In this document: positions 23,201 through 38,200 of the stretch, in pieces
Position numbering within the stretch: position 1 is the first letter of the stretch
Layout: every line of letters begins with the position of its first letter
Source of the DNA: Malachius bipustulatus
Taxonomy: Eukaryota > Arthropoda > Insecta > Coleoptera > Melyridae
Reading direction: 5' to 3'
NCBI GenBank assembly: GCA_910589415.1
Contig: OU342631.1
Span: forward strand, 1,426,001 to 1,490,000
DNA length: 64,000 bases
Translations under genes and position numbers: made by a program
Notes under the pieces: generated by a model
What the model saw: the letters and a program-made list of their open reading frames with translations, nothing else
Told to the model about the DNA's origin: nothing
Database searches by the model: none

Positions 23201-26200
23201 ACGCATCCAATCGCAAGATGGCTTAAAGGCGCAAATCATTTTCCAGAGTACACAGACGCGCATGAGGCTGATGTGCCATAATCGCGATACATGCGGTTAC
23301 GTTGGTCCCTTAGGAAATGGAGCTGCAAGTCTCTCATTCGTTTCCTACACGATTAGCGCACTCGGTTGCGCTGGCCGAATAGGAAACGGAAAAATGCGTC
23401 CCGGAACCGTCACAGAACCGGTTAGATCGATTTTGTGCGCAAGCGCTAATATTGCACGGTTTCGTAACCATGCCAAGGTAGGCACGCGTTGGAACGGTTT
23501 TTGTGAACGCATCTGAGAGATCATCATCTTGAAACTAACCTTATTACTTTTTCATTTGCGTTTGTTATTGTTTTTCATTTTTGTTGCTTTCTACCAAACA
23601 CCAAACTAAAAACAATTCTTCTACAATCAATTTGAAATGGAAGAAGATATAGGTATGCTTACATTTAAAATTGGTCTTTATTATTAATTGATAATCAGAG
23701 GAGAATATGATGCAGGTATCACTAAGGTAACTTTTACACTTTTTATAATCTCATAATTATACTGTTTTATAAGCAAAATGCCATAAAAATTTATGTTTTT
23801 GACAAAATAATGTATTTTTAACATCATTTAATTTTATAAACAGTAAAATTTTATAAAACAGTAAAATTTTGAGATTAGGTAGGTACAATAAATGTATCAA
23901 ATGTATTTTTACACACTCTGTAATCTCAAAATTTACTGTTTTATAAATTAAAATGATGTCACAAATACATTGTACATTGTTGTTTTGTCAAAAACATCAA
24001 TTTTTATGGTGTTTTGCTTAAAAACTGTAATTTTGAAATTACAAAATATCTAAAAATTACCTTAGTGATACCTGCATCATATTCTCCTGATTATCAACTA
24101 ATAACAAAGACCAATTTTAAATGTAAGCACACCTATATCTTCTTTTATCTTATATTTCGTTTTTACAATTAATACCTACCTTTAAAAAAGAAATTGCGTT
24201 TAACTATTTTTTTATTAATAAAAAACCATTAATTTCCCTATGCTGCCCGTGTTAAATTTCAGCTTTTTGCCTACAATGGTAGCTATCTCTGTCATTTGCT
24301 TTGGCTTCTCAATTTCGCCATCTCTCTTTAATGTTGTCACCACTTGAAAGCACAATTTAGTGTAGCGAGATTTTATCCAGTAGTACTACTATAAAATCTA
24401 TGACAGAAACAGAGAACTAACCTAAAACAAATCCCAAAATCTAACAAACGGACTAATGCGCAAGTCAGTCCATAGCGTACGAAGCTTGAAGCGAGTATCG
24501 ATATGACCGTACGAAAATCGATCCGCGAATGGTCCCTAACTCTGTTGGAACGCCAACAGGGATCGTCCAGTAAATCGTCACGAGTTCGTTGGAACGCTTT
24601 TCTCTTTCTGCGCATGATCTGGACGGTACAATGTACGGTTTTCGCGTATGTTGGAACAAACCTATAAACGTCATAATAATAATTCTTGTGCAGATAATTT
24701 TTAAGATAAGTACATAAAGGTATTAATAAAAATTTTGATGTTGACAGGGTTAGTAACGTCTTCTTTGACATTTGACACTTCAGTTTCCCGTCAAAATTCA
24801 TGTTATTGAATTTAGTTTTCATACCAAACTTCTATAGGGGTCAGAATTTAAGGGGGACTGCCAAAATTAAAAAAAAATTTTTTTTGCATTGGCATCCAAT
24901 TAAAGTACCTTCAAAATGACCTATAAGACCTCGATGTATAAGACCTCGATGTTCAAAGTTGAGATCAGTTTGTTGTTTCTTCACTTGCTAACAGAACAAT
25001 AATATTGTCTTTTCGCTAGCGAATAAATTACAGGAGGTACCTACTTTACAGAGTTTTTTCAATGTTTTGTACAGGGAACCTCATTAACTTTTTTTTTTCA
25101 AAACCTCACTTTTTTGTTTTTTGAAAATCTTCACAGGTTCCTAGATGTTTACCTAAACAAAAATTCGCGATTTTTTTTTTTAACTGAGACAGCATTCTTA
25201 TTATTGGGATTAGAAAAAAAAGGTTTCAGACGACTTCATAACCAATGAAATTGCGTTATAAATTTTCTTATTTGTCGTATGATTTTCAAGTTATGTCATA
25301 ATGTTAAACATAAACATCTTCATTTTCACGAAAAACTATTTCTAGTTTTATATAATTGTATTTAGAAAAATAGAACTATTTAATGATGTTATAGTCAACT
25401 ATGATAATGCATTTAAAAAAAAAACACAAACCCTCGAAAGTAACTCGAAAGTGACACGACAAAATGTCAAAAATTATAACGCCGTTTTATTGATTATCAA
25501 GTCGTCTGAAAACTTATTTTATAATTTTTTTCAAAATTAATATTTTAAATATTTTAAATATTACAGCTATTCTACCTTATCGGTCACAATTGCGTATTAG
25601 AGTTTCGGTCAAACGATCTCTAAGTGCAGCGTGGTTTGGTCCCTACTTGGATGGGTGACCAATTATAGTGGTGAAAATTTCCGTGACCGGTCGTGCTTCG
25701 GGAGGTACGTTAAAAAGGGGGTCCCGGTTGCTTCACAGCAGTCATTAGGTTACGTCAGAGGCCCTTGAGGCTACTTGAAAACTTCTGACACTTGGGCTTT
25801 ACCACAGTCATAAAATATTTATTTATTGGTTATAAAATAATCTAAAACGTTTTCCTTTGCGATTTTTCTCAAATACCAATAATAAGAGTGCTATCGCAGT
25901 ATAAAGAAATTCGTGAAATTTAATTTATGGCAAATATCTAGGAACCCATGAAGATTAAAAAAAAAAAAACAACCGTTCCTCTAACTGCAGTGTCTATAGT
26001 TTATGAGATCCCTGTCCTGTGTACTAAACTTTAAAAAAACTCACCCTGTATAAACGTAAACGTTTCGTATTAAAAGGACTTAATTTAATTTTTTTAGCTG
26101 AATGGATATGAGTCAATGTAGGCAATAACATAATTTTAAATTGCGCTGGCACTGTGAAAATTTGCGGAAACACTCTTATCTACATTCTACATGTCACTTT

Positions 26201-29200
26201 TACGTTTATAACAGACATATTATATCGGTGCATGCGTGAGTTTTTTACCAGAAGTTTTATCATGACAATATGTACCTAATACATTTTTAGTAGATAGCCA
26301 CATTAAAGTAAAAAAGCAGAGGCTGTTGCCGCAACCAAAATAATTTAACATTTCAAAGTGTTCTATTGTGGTCTATTAAAATACCTTATAAAAAGTGGAT
26401 GCCTGAATAATAGTAACAATAGCCTTTGATTCAACAGGTCTACGAAGAAGAATGGCTGTATTAAAAAAGATACAAATCTAAATCATTTAGATTAAGAACA
26501 GAAAACCTTTAATAAGAAAACTTCTAAATGAACCGTGATCGATTAATATCAATAAGATTGGTTTCAGAATTTATAAGCCAAAACCCACACAAGAAAATGG
26601 AAGAGAACATATAAACATATTATTAATTTCCATAATTTGTTAAACATCTCTCAATACAACAAACAAGCTGTTATACATTACAATTTTATTCATGCACTCT
26701 CCCCACTATCAGAAAATTTGAAAAAACAACGGGCAATATAGAGGAAATAAGCACTGTTATTTACCAGAGATGGTTGTAAATAAAAGTAGTGCACCTCATA
26801 AATCGGTGGCAAAAAGGAATTCTTTTGTCAAACTGTCATTTCGAATCAACACTATTAGCGATTTCAATCAACCAATTCAAAAAACATTACTCAGAAAACT
26901 ACAAAAAAGTGGTCGCTCTAGCATGGAACATATTGTAATGGATTAAAATCATTATTGTAGTATAAAATTCGAAAAGAAATTGATTAGAAATGCAATTTTT
27001 CTCGAATATTTTAAGCAATGGACTATAGGTACCTACTCGATAATTAAAATCAATTTTTTTTCTTATTTACTTACCAGCGAAAGCTTCACATAATAATCTC
27101 ACGTCACCTCCTACAGAGATTTCCGTGTCTTGTGATATGTAAGTGATTTGTGGATCTTCTGGTTCGTTTTCTGGAAAGAAGATATGTATTAATAATTAAC
27201 TACAAATTACGAGCATAATTATTAAAAAATCAAAACGAATATTCTAGTTAATTATTAAGCAGGTAAATGAAATAAATAATGTTAATTTTTGAATTTTTAT
27301 GTAAATCATCAAGATTCAAGGAGGCAAGATTTTTGTGAAAGGATTGTAGTCTTTTGTGTCTAATTTTAATTTATTTTTCTCTTATCATGTGCAAAATTGT
27401 AATCCAGGAATAATAATTTTTTATTATTCATTATTCACGGGGACGAAACTTTCAATACGACCCATAGGCAAGAGTTGGAACGTCCAAGTTAATAACGGGT
27501 AACGGCCATTCTCCGCGAGATGAAGATGATATTTTCTGTACGAATTTACGCGAAAGTCGAACGAAGTTTTTAAAAACATAACCACGTTATTAGGACACAC
27601 GTCGCGGCGCTACGAGGCAGGTGTTCACGCAGATGCTAAAATAGCCTGGCAGAAATTAAAGTTTTATGTTACAATAAGACCGCAATGGAGTGCGATCGTG
27701 TTACTTCGTTTGCTGTTTGCATGTATTTGTGGTCGGAAGAAAAAGCCAAACGAGGAGCAGATGAAGTAGGATCCATTTTATTAAGATGAAGTTTTCCATT
27801 TTTTATTCCGACAAGTAGCATAGAACTCCATTAATTGTCAAAGCACTCTAGACTTCCAGCCCCCCCAAAGGCATTAACTCTACAATACAAGTGGATTGGA
27901 AACGAGTGCTGCTGGTTTTCCTTTTGAAGGTGTTCATATCAATATCGTATTATGTATGTGTTGTGCCAAGCCAATACTATAAATGCCATGATTTCCTGAA
28001 TCTGTTTAGTTGTGATTGGCTATCATTGGTGATATTTCATTTATTATTTCACAGATTTAGCTGTGTGAATCACAGACTTCCATGTGTGAACTTGCATCTA
28101 TTATCTTACGGCATGAGGAATGCAAGTGATTAATTAAACTGAATAAAGTCGTAATTTACGTTTTATTCAATAGTGGTAGAGAAAAAATATTTATGACAAA
28201 GTTCGTTTGCACTATGCAACTAGGCGATAAAAAATAAATTAAAATAAATCACCTACTCTCAAATCCCTATACAGGGACTCAGGGAGGAAGTTTATATAGT
28301 CCCTCCCCTATAAATTCTGAATCGAATGAGATGGAAATTTTTTACAAAAAAAAAATTGAACGACATAAATTTCACTAGTTTTTGACGTACGTAATATGTC
28401 TCAAAAATGTCAAAGTATAATCCCTGTCAACTTCATAATTTTAAATGGCATAGGGCATAGGGGGAATCATCTGAGACCCCATTTTACAAGTATTTTAATA
28501 TGTTCCTACACAAAAATTAGGTTGTTTTTTTTCAACTTTGACAGTCACTGAGGATGTATACAGTTATCTTCATCTTTAAAATTCTGAACTTTTTGGTAAA
28601 AAAAAAAACTAAACTCAATAACATGAGTTTGACTATTTTTTTATTCATAAGGCTTGCAAACTCCTAGTGAGAGAAGCGCGAATAGTGCCAGAGTGAGGAG
28701 TAGTCACGTGACAACAGAATAAACAGAGCGTTTTCCGCAAACTCACGGTTTTTAGAGTTTTGAGTTGACATTTGAGTTTATGGAATCGAAAGGAAAAATA
28801 CAACTAAAACTAATAATCTTTCAACATTTTTGTTTATTTCGTTCACAGAATTTATTTTGGAGCATAACTCATATCCATTACATAAGAGAAATTATTATAC
28901 TTGATCGGCAACGTCATTCACCAATTTTCAAATTTGCTTGGGCGAAATGGTATATCCATTATTTATATGTAGGTATAAATACAATAATTATTAGGCATGC
29001 CTCATTATTACTACTGTAGTAGTATGTACCTATAACTTTTTTTAATTAGCAATGATCACGCAATGATTTTGCTGCACAGCATTCGATTGAGAAGGTTAAA
29101 AAATTGACAGAAAGTTGTTATTGCGTATGTTCACCATGATCACTTCCAAGATCACCACAAAGACACTCGAATTGTATGGAGTTTACTTCTTACACGCCAC

Positions 29201-32200
29201 TGTGGCCAAACCCGACCGTTTTAGAGTTAATCCTTTTGACTACCCTCCCTGTACCCCAACGTATTTCGAGTGAAAACAGTGAAAAGTCTCAACAGAGTGT
29301 GCAAGCTGAACCTGAACGCACCTTTAAAACCGGTGTATCAAATGTCAAAGATGACGTTCAGCTGCTGCCTTCACCACAGCAAGTGGTATGATGTCATCAG
29401 CCCATCACCTTATAAATAGGAGCGCTCTCCCAGCCGTCCAGGCAGTTATCAGTATCAGTGAACACGAGGATTGGAAGCATCGCATGCGCACACGTAACCG
29501 CTGATGATGTCTAGCGCAGCTGTAGACAAAACGTTCGGACCAAATCTTCATGGACCACGGCACAACAGCCCCGAATCAATTACGATTGCAATGGTAGCCG
29601 ACCGTGAAACCTACACACATGAACAACAAAAAGTTGTCCCAGTTTTATAGGAGCAAGTGGAATTGTGAGTTGCGTTATAATCCATAAACAGAATTATCGT
29701 TACTGGGTAACAACTATTCTATTTATCCACCGAACATCTTCATATCCGCAAAAAGTAACTACGCTTAATTGGACCAGAACCGACTTGCTGTATAGCTTAC
29801 AGCGCAGTCAGAAGGGATATAAAAAACTTCCTGAGAAATTAACGCAGCTTTCACTGGAATGGAGAAAATGGACTGAGACATTCGAAGATATTTATTAGAG
29901 AATAAAACAAAAAATTAAATAAAAACGTTTAGTAAACGTTTTTATGAGATGGGCAGTTGGACTTTCAACAGCACTGTCCACTAATGTTACACCTCACAAT
30001 AACTAACAGGAGTTAAGAACAATCCCGACTGTAGATGTGGAGAGGGAGGAGGAAACATCATACCACTTATTAATATGTGACTGCCCAGCCCTGAAAGGAG
30101 CTAAACTTTTAATATTTGAGACCGGAAACAGCAGAACCCAAAGAAATAGAACAAGCAACCATTAGACTCATACTGGACTAGTATTAATTAAGACTTTCGG
30201 GAAACTAGACACATGTCGTTCTCCATTACTTGCTTTTCTTCTTGACATCAACAACTAAGAACAAATTATAATAATATGATCTAGTTATTTCTGTTAAAAA
30301 TTCATTTAAATATAGTTACTTGTTTAATGATCACTTAGGTTACCATACTGTTGCTATGTTATCACCTCAATAATTTTATTCATTTACATAATATACTATA
30401 TGTCTGAAGATGCTACTTTAAAACTAGCAAAACACGTGTAACATTGATAATATTCATCAATATACTGTAGAATTTTTTAAAACAGAAGTGTTTTATTTAT
30501 CACTATCAGTATGCAGAGATTCTACGAAGTAAGGGTTGAAAACATATATTTTAATAATAACTGTTTTTAGCATACAACCCACACAACAGAATGAGCTCCC
30601 AACTACCTACACGACACATTTCTGGGCTGGTTTGGTGATTTGTGATTATTGGCCAAGGTCCCCAATTTGACCGCTCTAGATTTTTTCCTGTATATAGATA
30701 TAGATTATTTGAAGGTAAAAAATGACTAAAAGGTATTGGTGTATGTGAATAATAAGCGGAAACGTTACAACTAAAAAAAATCAATAAAAAGAGATCAAAT
30801 TTACATCAAGTCGAATGGTGGTCATTTATAGAGCTATTATATCTTAAAAAATTTAGGACATAGAACTTACAAACAAGCATTATGGTTCCATTTATTTTAA
30901 TTTATTTAATTCCCAGTCGAAAAAATACTGATATCCGAAGTATAATTAGAATTATATTAAATAAACTAATCATTATTATAAAAAGTGATCGATTAATCCA
31001 ACCATGTTTAAGCATTCCAAGCACGTTCAATTAATCCATTATGTATTTATTCAAAGTGAACAAAGCAATTCTCATCATCACTGTCACTCACTAGCTGTCT
31101 ATGTTAGCAGTTAGCTTCGGACAGGTGCTGCAAGAATAATATGTAGAAGGTTCCATATTTATAACATGGAACAATGCAAGTGTTGGAAACAATTAAATTC
31201 AAATTCACTTAATTCTTGCAACTTGCACCGAGCCATTACTCATTATAAATGTATATACCTGTGTTTATGGCAGCCTTGTGGTATAATATGGGCATGGGCT
31301 TAAAATGACAATAACCTGATATATGGTAAGTAGTAAGGTACCTACACACATCCGGTGAGTGTGGTGTCTTGTGTTCCATATACAGAGTACAGCAGGTGGA
31401 GATTTTTTACAAGAGATAACGTTATTACTGTCTGCATTAAACATGCAATGTTGATTTGTGATTAAATTTACAATGTACAATTTGTATTTCTTGTATAGGA
31501 CACAAAGGTGGTAATTTTTACACTAATTTTACGTTCAAATCACGAGTGGGTTGATTCTTGCTCGAATGACTTTCGATATGTAGGCACGACTACAATAAGG
31601 TATCTATCTATTTTTAAATAAATCAACTGCGTTGTTTATATCTCGTGTGATTTCTTTTTTTTTTAATAGCATTCACCTCCCTTTCGATATACTGTGAAAG
31701 TTGTCGTTCGTTACAACGATTACAACTAAAAGTTCGTCTATTCACCTCACCTAATTCAATAAGCACGCAAGTTACTTCCCCGAAACATGAAAATTAAAAA
31801 AAAAGGAGGCGTAATCTTCAAACTAAAAGGATTACTCTGTTTTAAAGGACGGCCCCAGGACTGAGTGAGCTGGTAGATTACTATGCAAAATTCGGGCTCG
31901 TGGTCAGAGAAATTTTTTGTTGACCAGAGCCTGCGCTTGGTCTGACGAAAGGTCTCCTAAAATAAAAGTTCATTGAGGAAGAGTTTGAAAAGTATTGGGA
32001 TTGGGAGGCAGTATCCAGGTTGCAGACAGACAAACTCTTCAAAGTCGGTCCGGACAGGGACCATGGGTCAACATGATCATACTGAACGACTGAACTATAG
32101 GGAGCTTAGACTTCAAGTTGGAGTGATCACGGTGACAACAATCTGAGCAGACACTTGCAACTTATGAATGTGAGGGGGGATCCAGTCTGTCCAAATGTGG

Positions 32201-35200
32201 AAGAGACGTTGAAGACACCTATTACTACTACAGTACTACACAGGTGTATGCGAGGTCTGTACACTAGCCTCAGGATTAATAACTTTGAGTCAGAGATATT
32301 GCAAGAGGAAGAAATAGGACTCTTGTGCAAAAACATTCTGGCATTTTTAAAAAGGTAGGAATGGGGAGGATTGCGATAGAAGTTCCGTCACGGTACGGGA
32401 ATGACTCAAAGGACCCTCGATGGCCTAGTGGCTTCGTAGAATTATTCTCTACCAGGAGTACTATTCGTCAGTGGACAGCTTCAAAGGTATAAAGAAATGA
32501 CAGCTTCGAAAAATCCAAGGATTCACATCATCTAATGACTGTCTGACAGGGCTGGAGTGGTTAACTCTAACGCAAGGGTCTGCTGTATCACCATTAGAGA
32601 AAAATCTGAGCAGCCGTAATAGTACCAGGAGGTCCGCATGAGGCTTCTAGGGGGTCACCTTCTTCTTCATCGGTGTTCGTATCCGAACGTTGTGACACCC
32701 GACGCTAGTATCGAGTTGTTATGTTGCGCCAAAACTCCCTGTCTTCGGCATTTTCCATTATATTTCTGCCACCGATAGGTTCGTAATATCCGAAATCTAG
32801 TCGATAAATCTGTTCTGCAACCTGCCTCTTCTTCTCCTGCCTTCTACCTTACCTTGGATGATTAGCTTCTCCATGCCATCTGACCGAATGACATATCCCA
32901 CAAAGGATATGATTCTGCGCTGAATGGTAGGCAGTAAACGGTTGGTGTCTTTGATGATAAGTTCTTTTAGAATCGAGGCATTTTTTCTATGAGCGGTCCA
33001 TGATATCCGCAACATTTTCCTGCAGCATGTCATTTCAAATCCTTAGGTTGCTACCGAAAAAAAAAAACAGACAGTGCAGCATCATTCTCTTTATGTGTTT
33101 TGATATCCGGCGATCCTTTCAGATCCTCGTTAGTTTGGCGAGAGATGTTTTTGCCATTCCTATTCTCTTCTCTCTACTTCCCCCTCGTAGTTGTTTCAAT
33201 CTCGAGAACCGGGGTAGAGATAATCTCGTGTTGGCCTGAGTCTCCAATCAGGTGTAGGTTTGGTGGCACGAGGCCCCTCTGGTCTACAATCAGCATTTGG
33301 CGCGGTTGAGTCTTAGGCCTACTTTGAGGCAGGTCGCCTCTACAGGTGGTCACCACTGACATACAAAAATGGAGCAGGCATAATCGCATCAACAGGATTA
33401 CTAACGTCTTCTAAGTGGTCAAGGCTGCCCAGAAACTTCGGGGATAGTTCTCCAAGGTTGCAAGAAACTGCCAGAGGTTGACTTGTACTTTAGTCAATGA
33501 TTCAAAAGCACGTCTAGGGAATTGTTGGAAGAGTCATTGAGAAAACTCTGAAGAAAACTACTGCCTTTTTGGAGAAAGTTACAAAAATGTTGGAGCTTGG
33601 TCATTTAACCTACCTTAAAGATTAGGCACCTACCTTGCAAACTAAGGCATGCCTAACTCGCCTAAAATGATGAAAAGTGTAAATTTAATAAAATTCCTTA
33701 CCCTTATTTAGATTCTGTTTAATCTGTTTCTGAGAAATGTGTGTAACAGTGCTTATTCATGAACGCAGATTCAATAACGTTTGAAAATAGCGAGAAACAC
33801 ACAAGTATATAATTATTTTTCTCACGAGAGTTATTACCTGAAAAGTATCGATGTCAATGAAACAAACACCTGTTCCAAGTGTTACTCACACTACACGCTG
33901 CCTTAAACGTCCTCAATCATTATTATTTCTGATTAAACGTTGCTACATAGAACCGATAACATTAATTACAGCGGCCAGCAGTTAATATTGACAATAAGAG
34001 GTAATCTACCTAGTTACTGTTGTCTGGTTAGGTACTGGAATAATTATCAGTTACTCCTAAACCTTGATAATGTCCGACCACTATTAACACATCGATTCTG
34101 GAATGATGAAAGGAAAACGTTACAATTATATTTATTAGGTATAGTAGGTACCATCAGGAAACTAGTGCTCCTTGGACGTTTATAGAAGCAAATGCTTTCC
34201 AGGAAATAACTTGATGTGTGTCCATGGATGGAGTTCACTATATACTTATAAAAATCTTATTTTCATTCTTTCGAAAAAAAGTCATTCTGCATCATTTATT
34301 TTGCTTGTACAATTAAATTTAATTTTCTCAACGCGAGTTGAATTTTTATAGCAAGCAAAAGCAATGATGCAGAATGACTTTTTTTCGAAAGAATGAAAAT
34401 AAGTCTCCTCGCGTCTTCTTGACTTCTTAAATAAGACTAAGATTCTTTCCCGCTCCCAACACGGTTTCCTGAGGAACAGATCAACTGAGACGGCTCTAAT
34501 ACAACTTACTGAGTACATCTCTAAGGGCATGGAGGAGGGCATGCGAATGGCTTCTTGACCTTTCCAAGGCTTTCGATCGTGTGTGCTAGCATGAATCCCT
34601 GCTTCGGAAGCTGGAGAGCATCGGTGTTCGCGAATTGCCCGATTGCCCCTAACGTCAACGTTTACCAGCTACTTACGGGAAAGAACCCAGGCGGTACAGC
34701 TCCCTGCGTCTGATGGTCGATTTGTGAGATCCCACTTCGCTCCAATCTCCTTAGGAGTACCCCAGGGTAGCGTTCTCGGTCCGCTTCTTTTCCCTATTTT
34801 CATTAACGATTTGGGCTCCTCAATTTCTTCCCCCACCTCTCTATGTGTTAACTATGCAGACGATACAACCATCCTCATCATGTTAAAAAACGACCTCACT
34901 GAAATAATAAAATCAACTAAACTTCCATTGGAAGCAGCATCATGGCTTCATGGCTTAGAGAAAATAAACTAAGACTGAATTTAACAAAAACCGAGTTGAT
35001 TGACTTCCATTCTTGCCGTTCTCGCCTTCCTCCTTTACCCCCCATCCCAACCGGTAGTACTGAGATCTCTCCCACGGGGGTTGTGAAATTCTTGGGCGTT
35101 TACATCGACCAAAACTTGAACTGGCTGACTCACACTACTGACCACTTATGTCGACGCCTTGCTAGCTCCTGTTTCTTTCTGAAACAACTCCAACACACTG

Positions 35201-38200
35201 TCTCATGACGTTCTTCTCTCCGCATACTACGGACATTTTTCCAGTCACATCTCCTATGGCCTGGCCGTATGGGGTGGATCACAGAGTTCTCTCCGCAGAG
35301 TCTTTCTTCTGCAGAAGAGAGCTACCAGGATACCGGCAGGCTTGTCCATACATCAGTCCTTTAGGGGCCACTTCCGGCGTCCCGGTCTCCTCACGTTGCG
35401 TGCTGTTTATGTCTTCTCTCTTCTCAAACATCATGTTGACATCCTACTTTGTATGAATCGACCTTTCTATACAAGGTGGTTATTGGTTATTGAAAATTGT
35501 GTATACTTATTAACATTCAAAAGTTTACTGAGATATGAAATAAAACAATTTTTTCTTAAAATTTTCAACATCTATAGTATCTCGAAAGCTAAGGTTCGTA
35601 GCCAGAGAGTATTATACAGGTCAGGTCAGGTCAGCCCTTACATAAATATAAATATTTGGTCCCCAAATCTACGGAAGAATTATTACTGATCATTTAATTC
35701 TATTACCTCAATTTCGCGACATTAGTAACGTTCGACAAAATTCAAATTGGTTCCAAAACGATGTGAGCTAATGTGTATTGTTGTACCTATCAATTATTGC
35801 AACATTTTTGTAAAGACATAGGTATCTACTGTAAAAATGTACCTACATCGAATTTCGCGATTTTGGCTTGTATCTTTTAGCACTCAATATTTACTGAGTT
35901 CTGTTTATCGTCTTTTATTTATAAGATTTTCAGGCTACCTATTGTTTTTGTTAAGTTTAAATAAACAAACTGGTAGATATTATAGGTATATGATATCCTT
36001 CACTTTGTTTAACGAATTATACAATGTTAAAAAGATAAAACAGCAATTTCCTTTTTTCTGATAAAGTTAAACAATGGAACCAGTAAGTAAACATTATTGT
36101 CATTATATTCCAAGTAATTGTTTTAGATAAATTGAAATAACATACGAAATTGTATGACATAATACGTGGTCACTTGACCGTAGGCATAACAAATTCATTC
36201 GCCATTAACCAGAAAACAGGTCTATGCGGGTTCCATCATGTATTCAGGGTACCTCACGGGACGGGTGCCGGCATGAGTTCATTAATTTTATCATTCATTA
36301 ATGCTTGTTGATTCGTGAAATGTTATACCTCTTCATTCACAAATGCAAAGTTATGCAATTTACCGTTCCGCGAAACACATTCAAATGATTGTTTTTATTT
36401 TAATAAAAACCTGTACTCATAGCTTGCTAAATCTATAAAGCAATTTGTACTTATAAATAAATAATGTACATCCGTTTGGGGAACTTTTTATAATAATGCA
36501 TTATTCAATCATTATTATTGGTGGTAAAATCCGTGTATTATGGAGAATTCCGAGTAACATTAAAATCTGAGTACCTAACTACCTAATAATGTAATTTAGG
36601 TACCTACATGCAAAAAGGTGATTATTTTTGGAAAAACCAGGTCTTCGTTAATTTTCCTACACATCTAGTTAATTTATAATCGCTATTCAAAAATGCTACA
36701 TTAAAAAAAGTCCCTAACTCTGCTGACCTAAAAAAAACCTGGATCAAATACCGCATAATATCTAGAATATGGAAAACAATATAGGTACCGGGATATGTTG
36801 TGGGGTGGTAGCCAATTTATTGTATCAAGAATTTATTATATCAAAACAATCATCAAGACAGTTTCGACATTCACAAAAGAGAAAAGAGATGAACGCCACT
36901 CAGAAACGGATTGCTGCCAAGTTTGTATGGTAAATAAGAAATTATGGACAGTAAGAATTGTGGAATTTTGAAACGCCACCCAACTCTTGGGAGGTTACCG
37001 TTCAGGAGGATCTAATTATTGTAAGTCAAGCAAAAATTACTAAGCACATCAGTCGAATCTGACAGAAGAAAATGATCACAAATTGATCAACAACAAAGAC
37101 ATGACACTATCCACATTCCTGCGGACTGGCTGAAAACTACCTTAACCAGTTTCTCCAAGCGATCTGAAAGGAAATGCTTCAGTGACTAGAGCCTTAACAG
37201 CCTTATAAACAATTCACTAGAAGTATTTTTGATATTTTTACATTGACTTTTCATGAAATAATACAGGGAACTATAATTAATAGGCAAGCTTTCATTGAGA
37301 AGCAGCTTGGAAAGGACGAATGACATTTCTATCCAGGTCTTGTTCAGAAATATCTTGATCAGCAGAAGCATTCTTGCTTCATTTGTCGTCTATATGAAAG
37401 CGCCTTTCATAATGTAATCATTACCTCCATTACGTTACCTTTGATCTTACACGCATATGTCCTTTAGAGTGCTTGCATCAGGATACAAGTTGGACATGAG
37501 GTGGATAAAACGAATCCTTGCCGCGGCACCTTTTCATTGCCAGCTCTTCCGATGCAGTCCCTTCAATTTTGAGTTCTATCTCTGACGGTTGGTTGGTGCT
37601 GCTGATAGTACAGTTCGTTTATGATGTTTAATAATTTAAATCTCGTGCTTCGGTCTCGGAAGCATACGAACAGTTTGATTTTCGTATCCCTGACAATCCG
37701 AGTTAACATATATTTAAAATAAAAAAAGCTTGGTGAGTTCCACATTCTTTTTTATTTCATTTAGCTTTCTTCTTCAAAATACTGTTAATCTTTACGAGCT
37801 AACCTTTTCTTCAAAAGTGTTTGAATTGAAATGTAATATTCGGCAGAAAACAATATCAAGCAACTTTTTGCCAAGATCTAAGCTTAGTTGAAGACCTAAC
37901 AGCAAAGATTCTCGATTCGGAGTTACGTATCAAGGAATTAACCGAGTAAAATCATTATCCGAGTAAAATCACATTCATATGTGCACAGGAAAACGAACTC
38001 AATGCTGTTCATATGGAATGTAGTTTCCAGTCTTAACTATAATTATTGTGGTAATGGAATAGAGTCGATGATTCATTCATACATTTTGCAGTAGAATGCC
38101 TGCAAAACTATGTTTCGAGATGACTGAAGATATAATTTATTTATGGGATTCATGGACTGAGGCTTCTAAATCTATCTGTGCATTTTTAACGATATATACA

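Noticed and set aside
29490..29540. Hammerhead ribozyme
   Set aside because: ctgatga and a stem II hairpin are present, but the following conserved GAA is AAA and stems I and III do not form.
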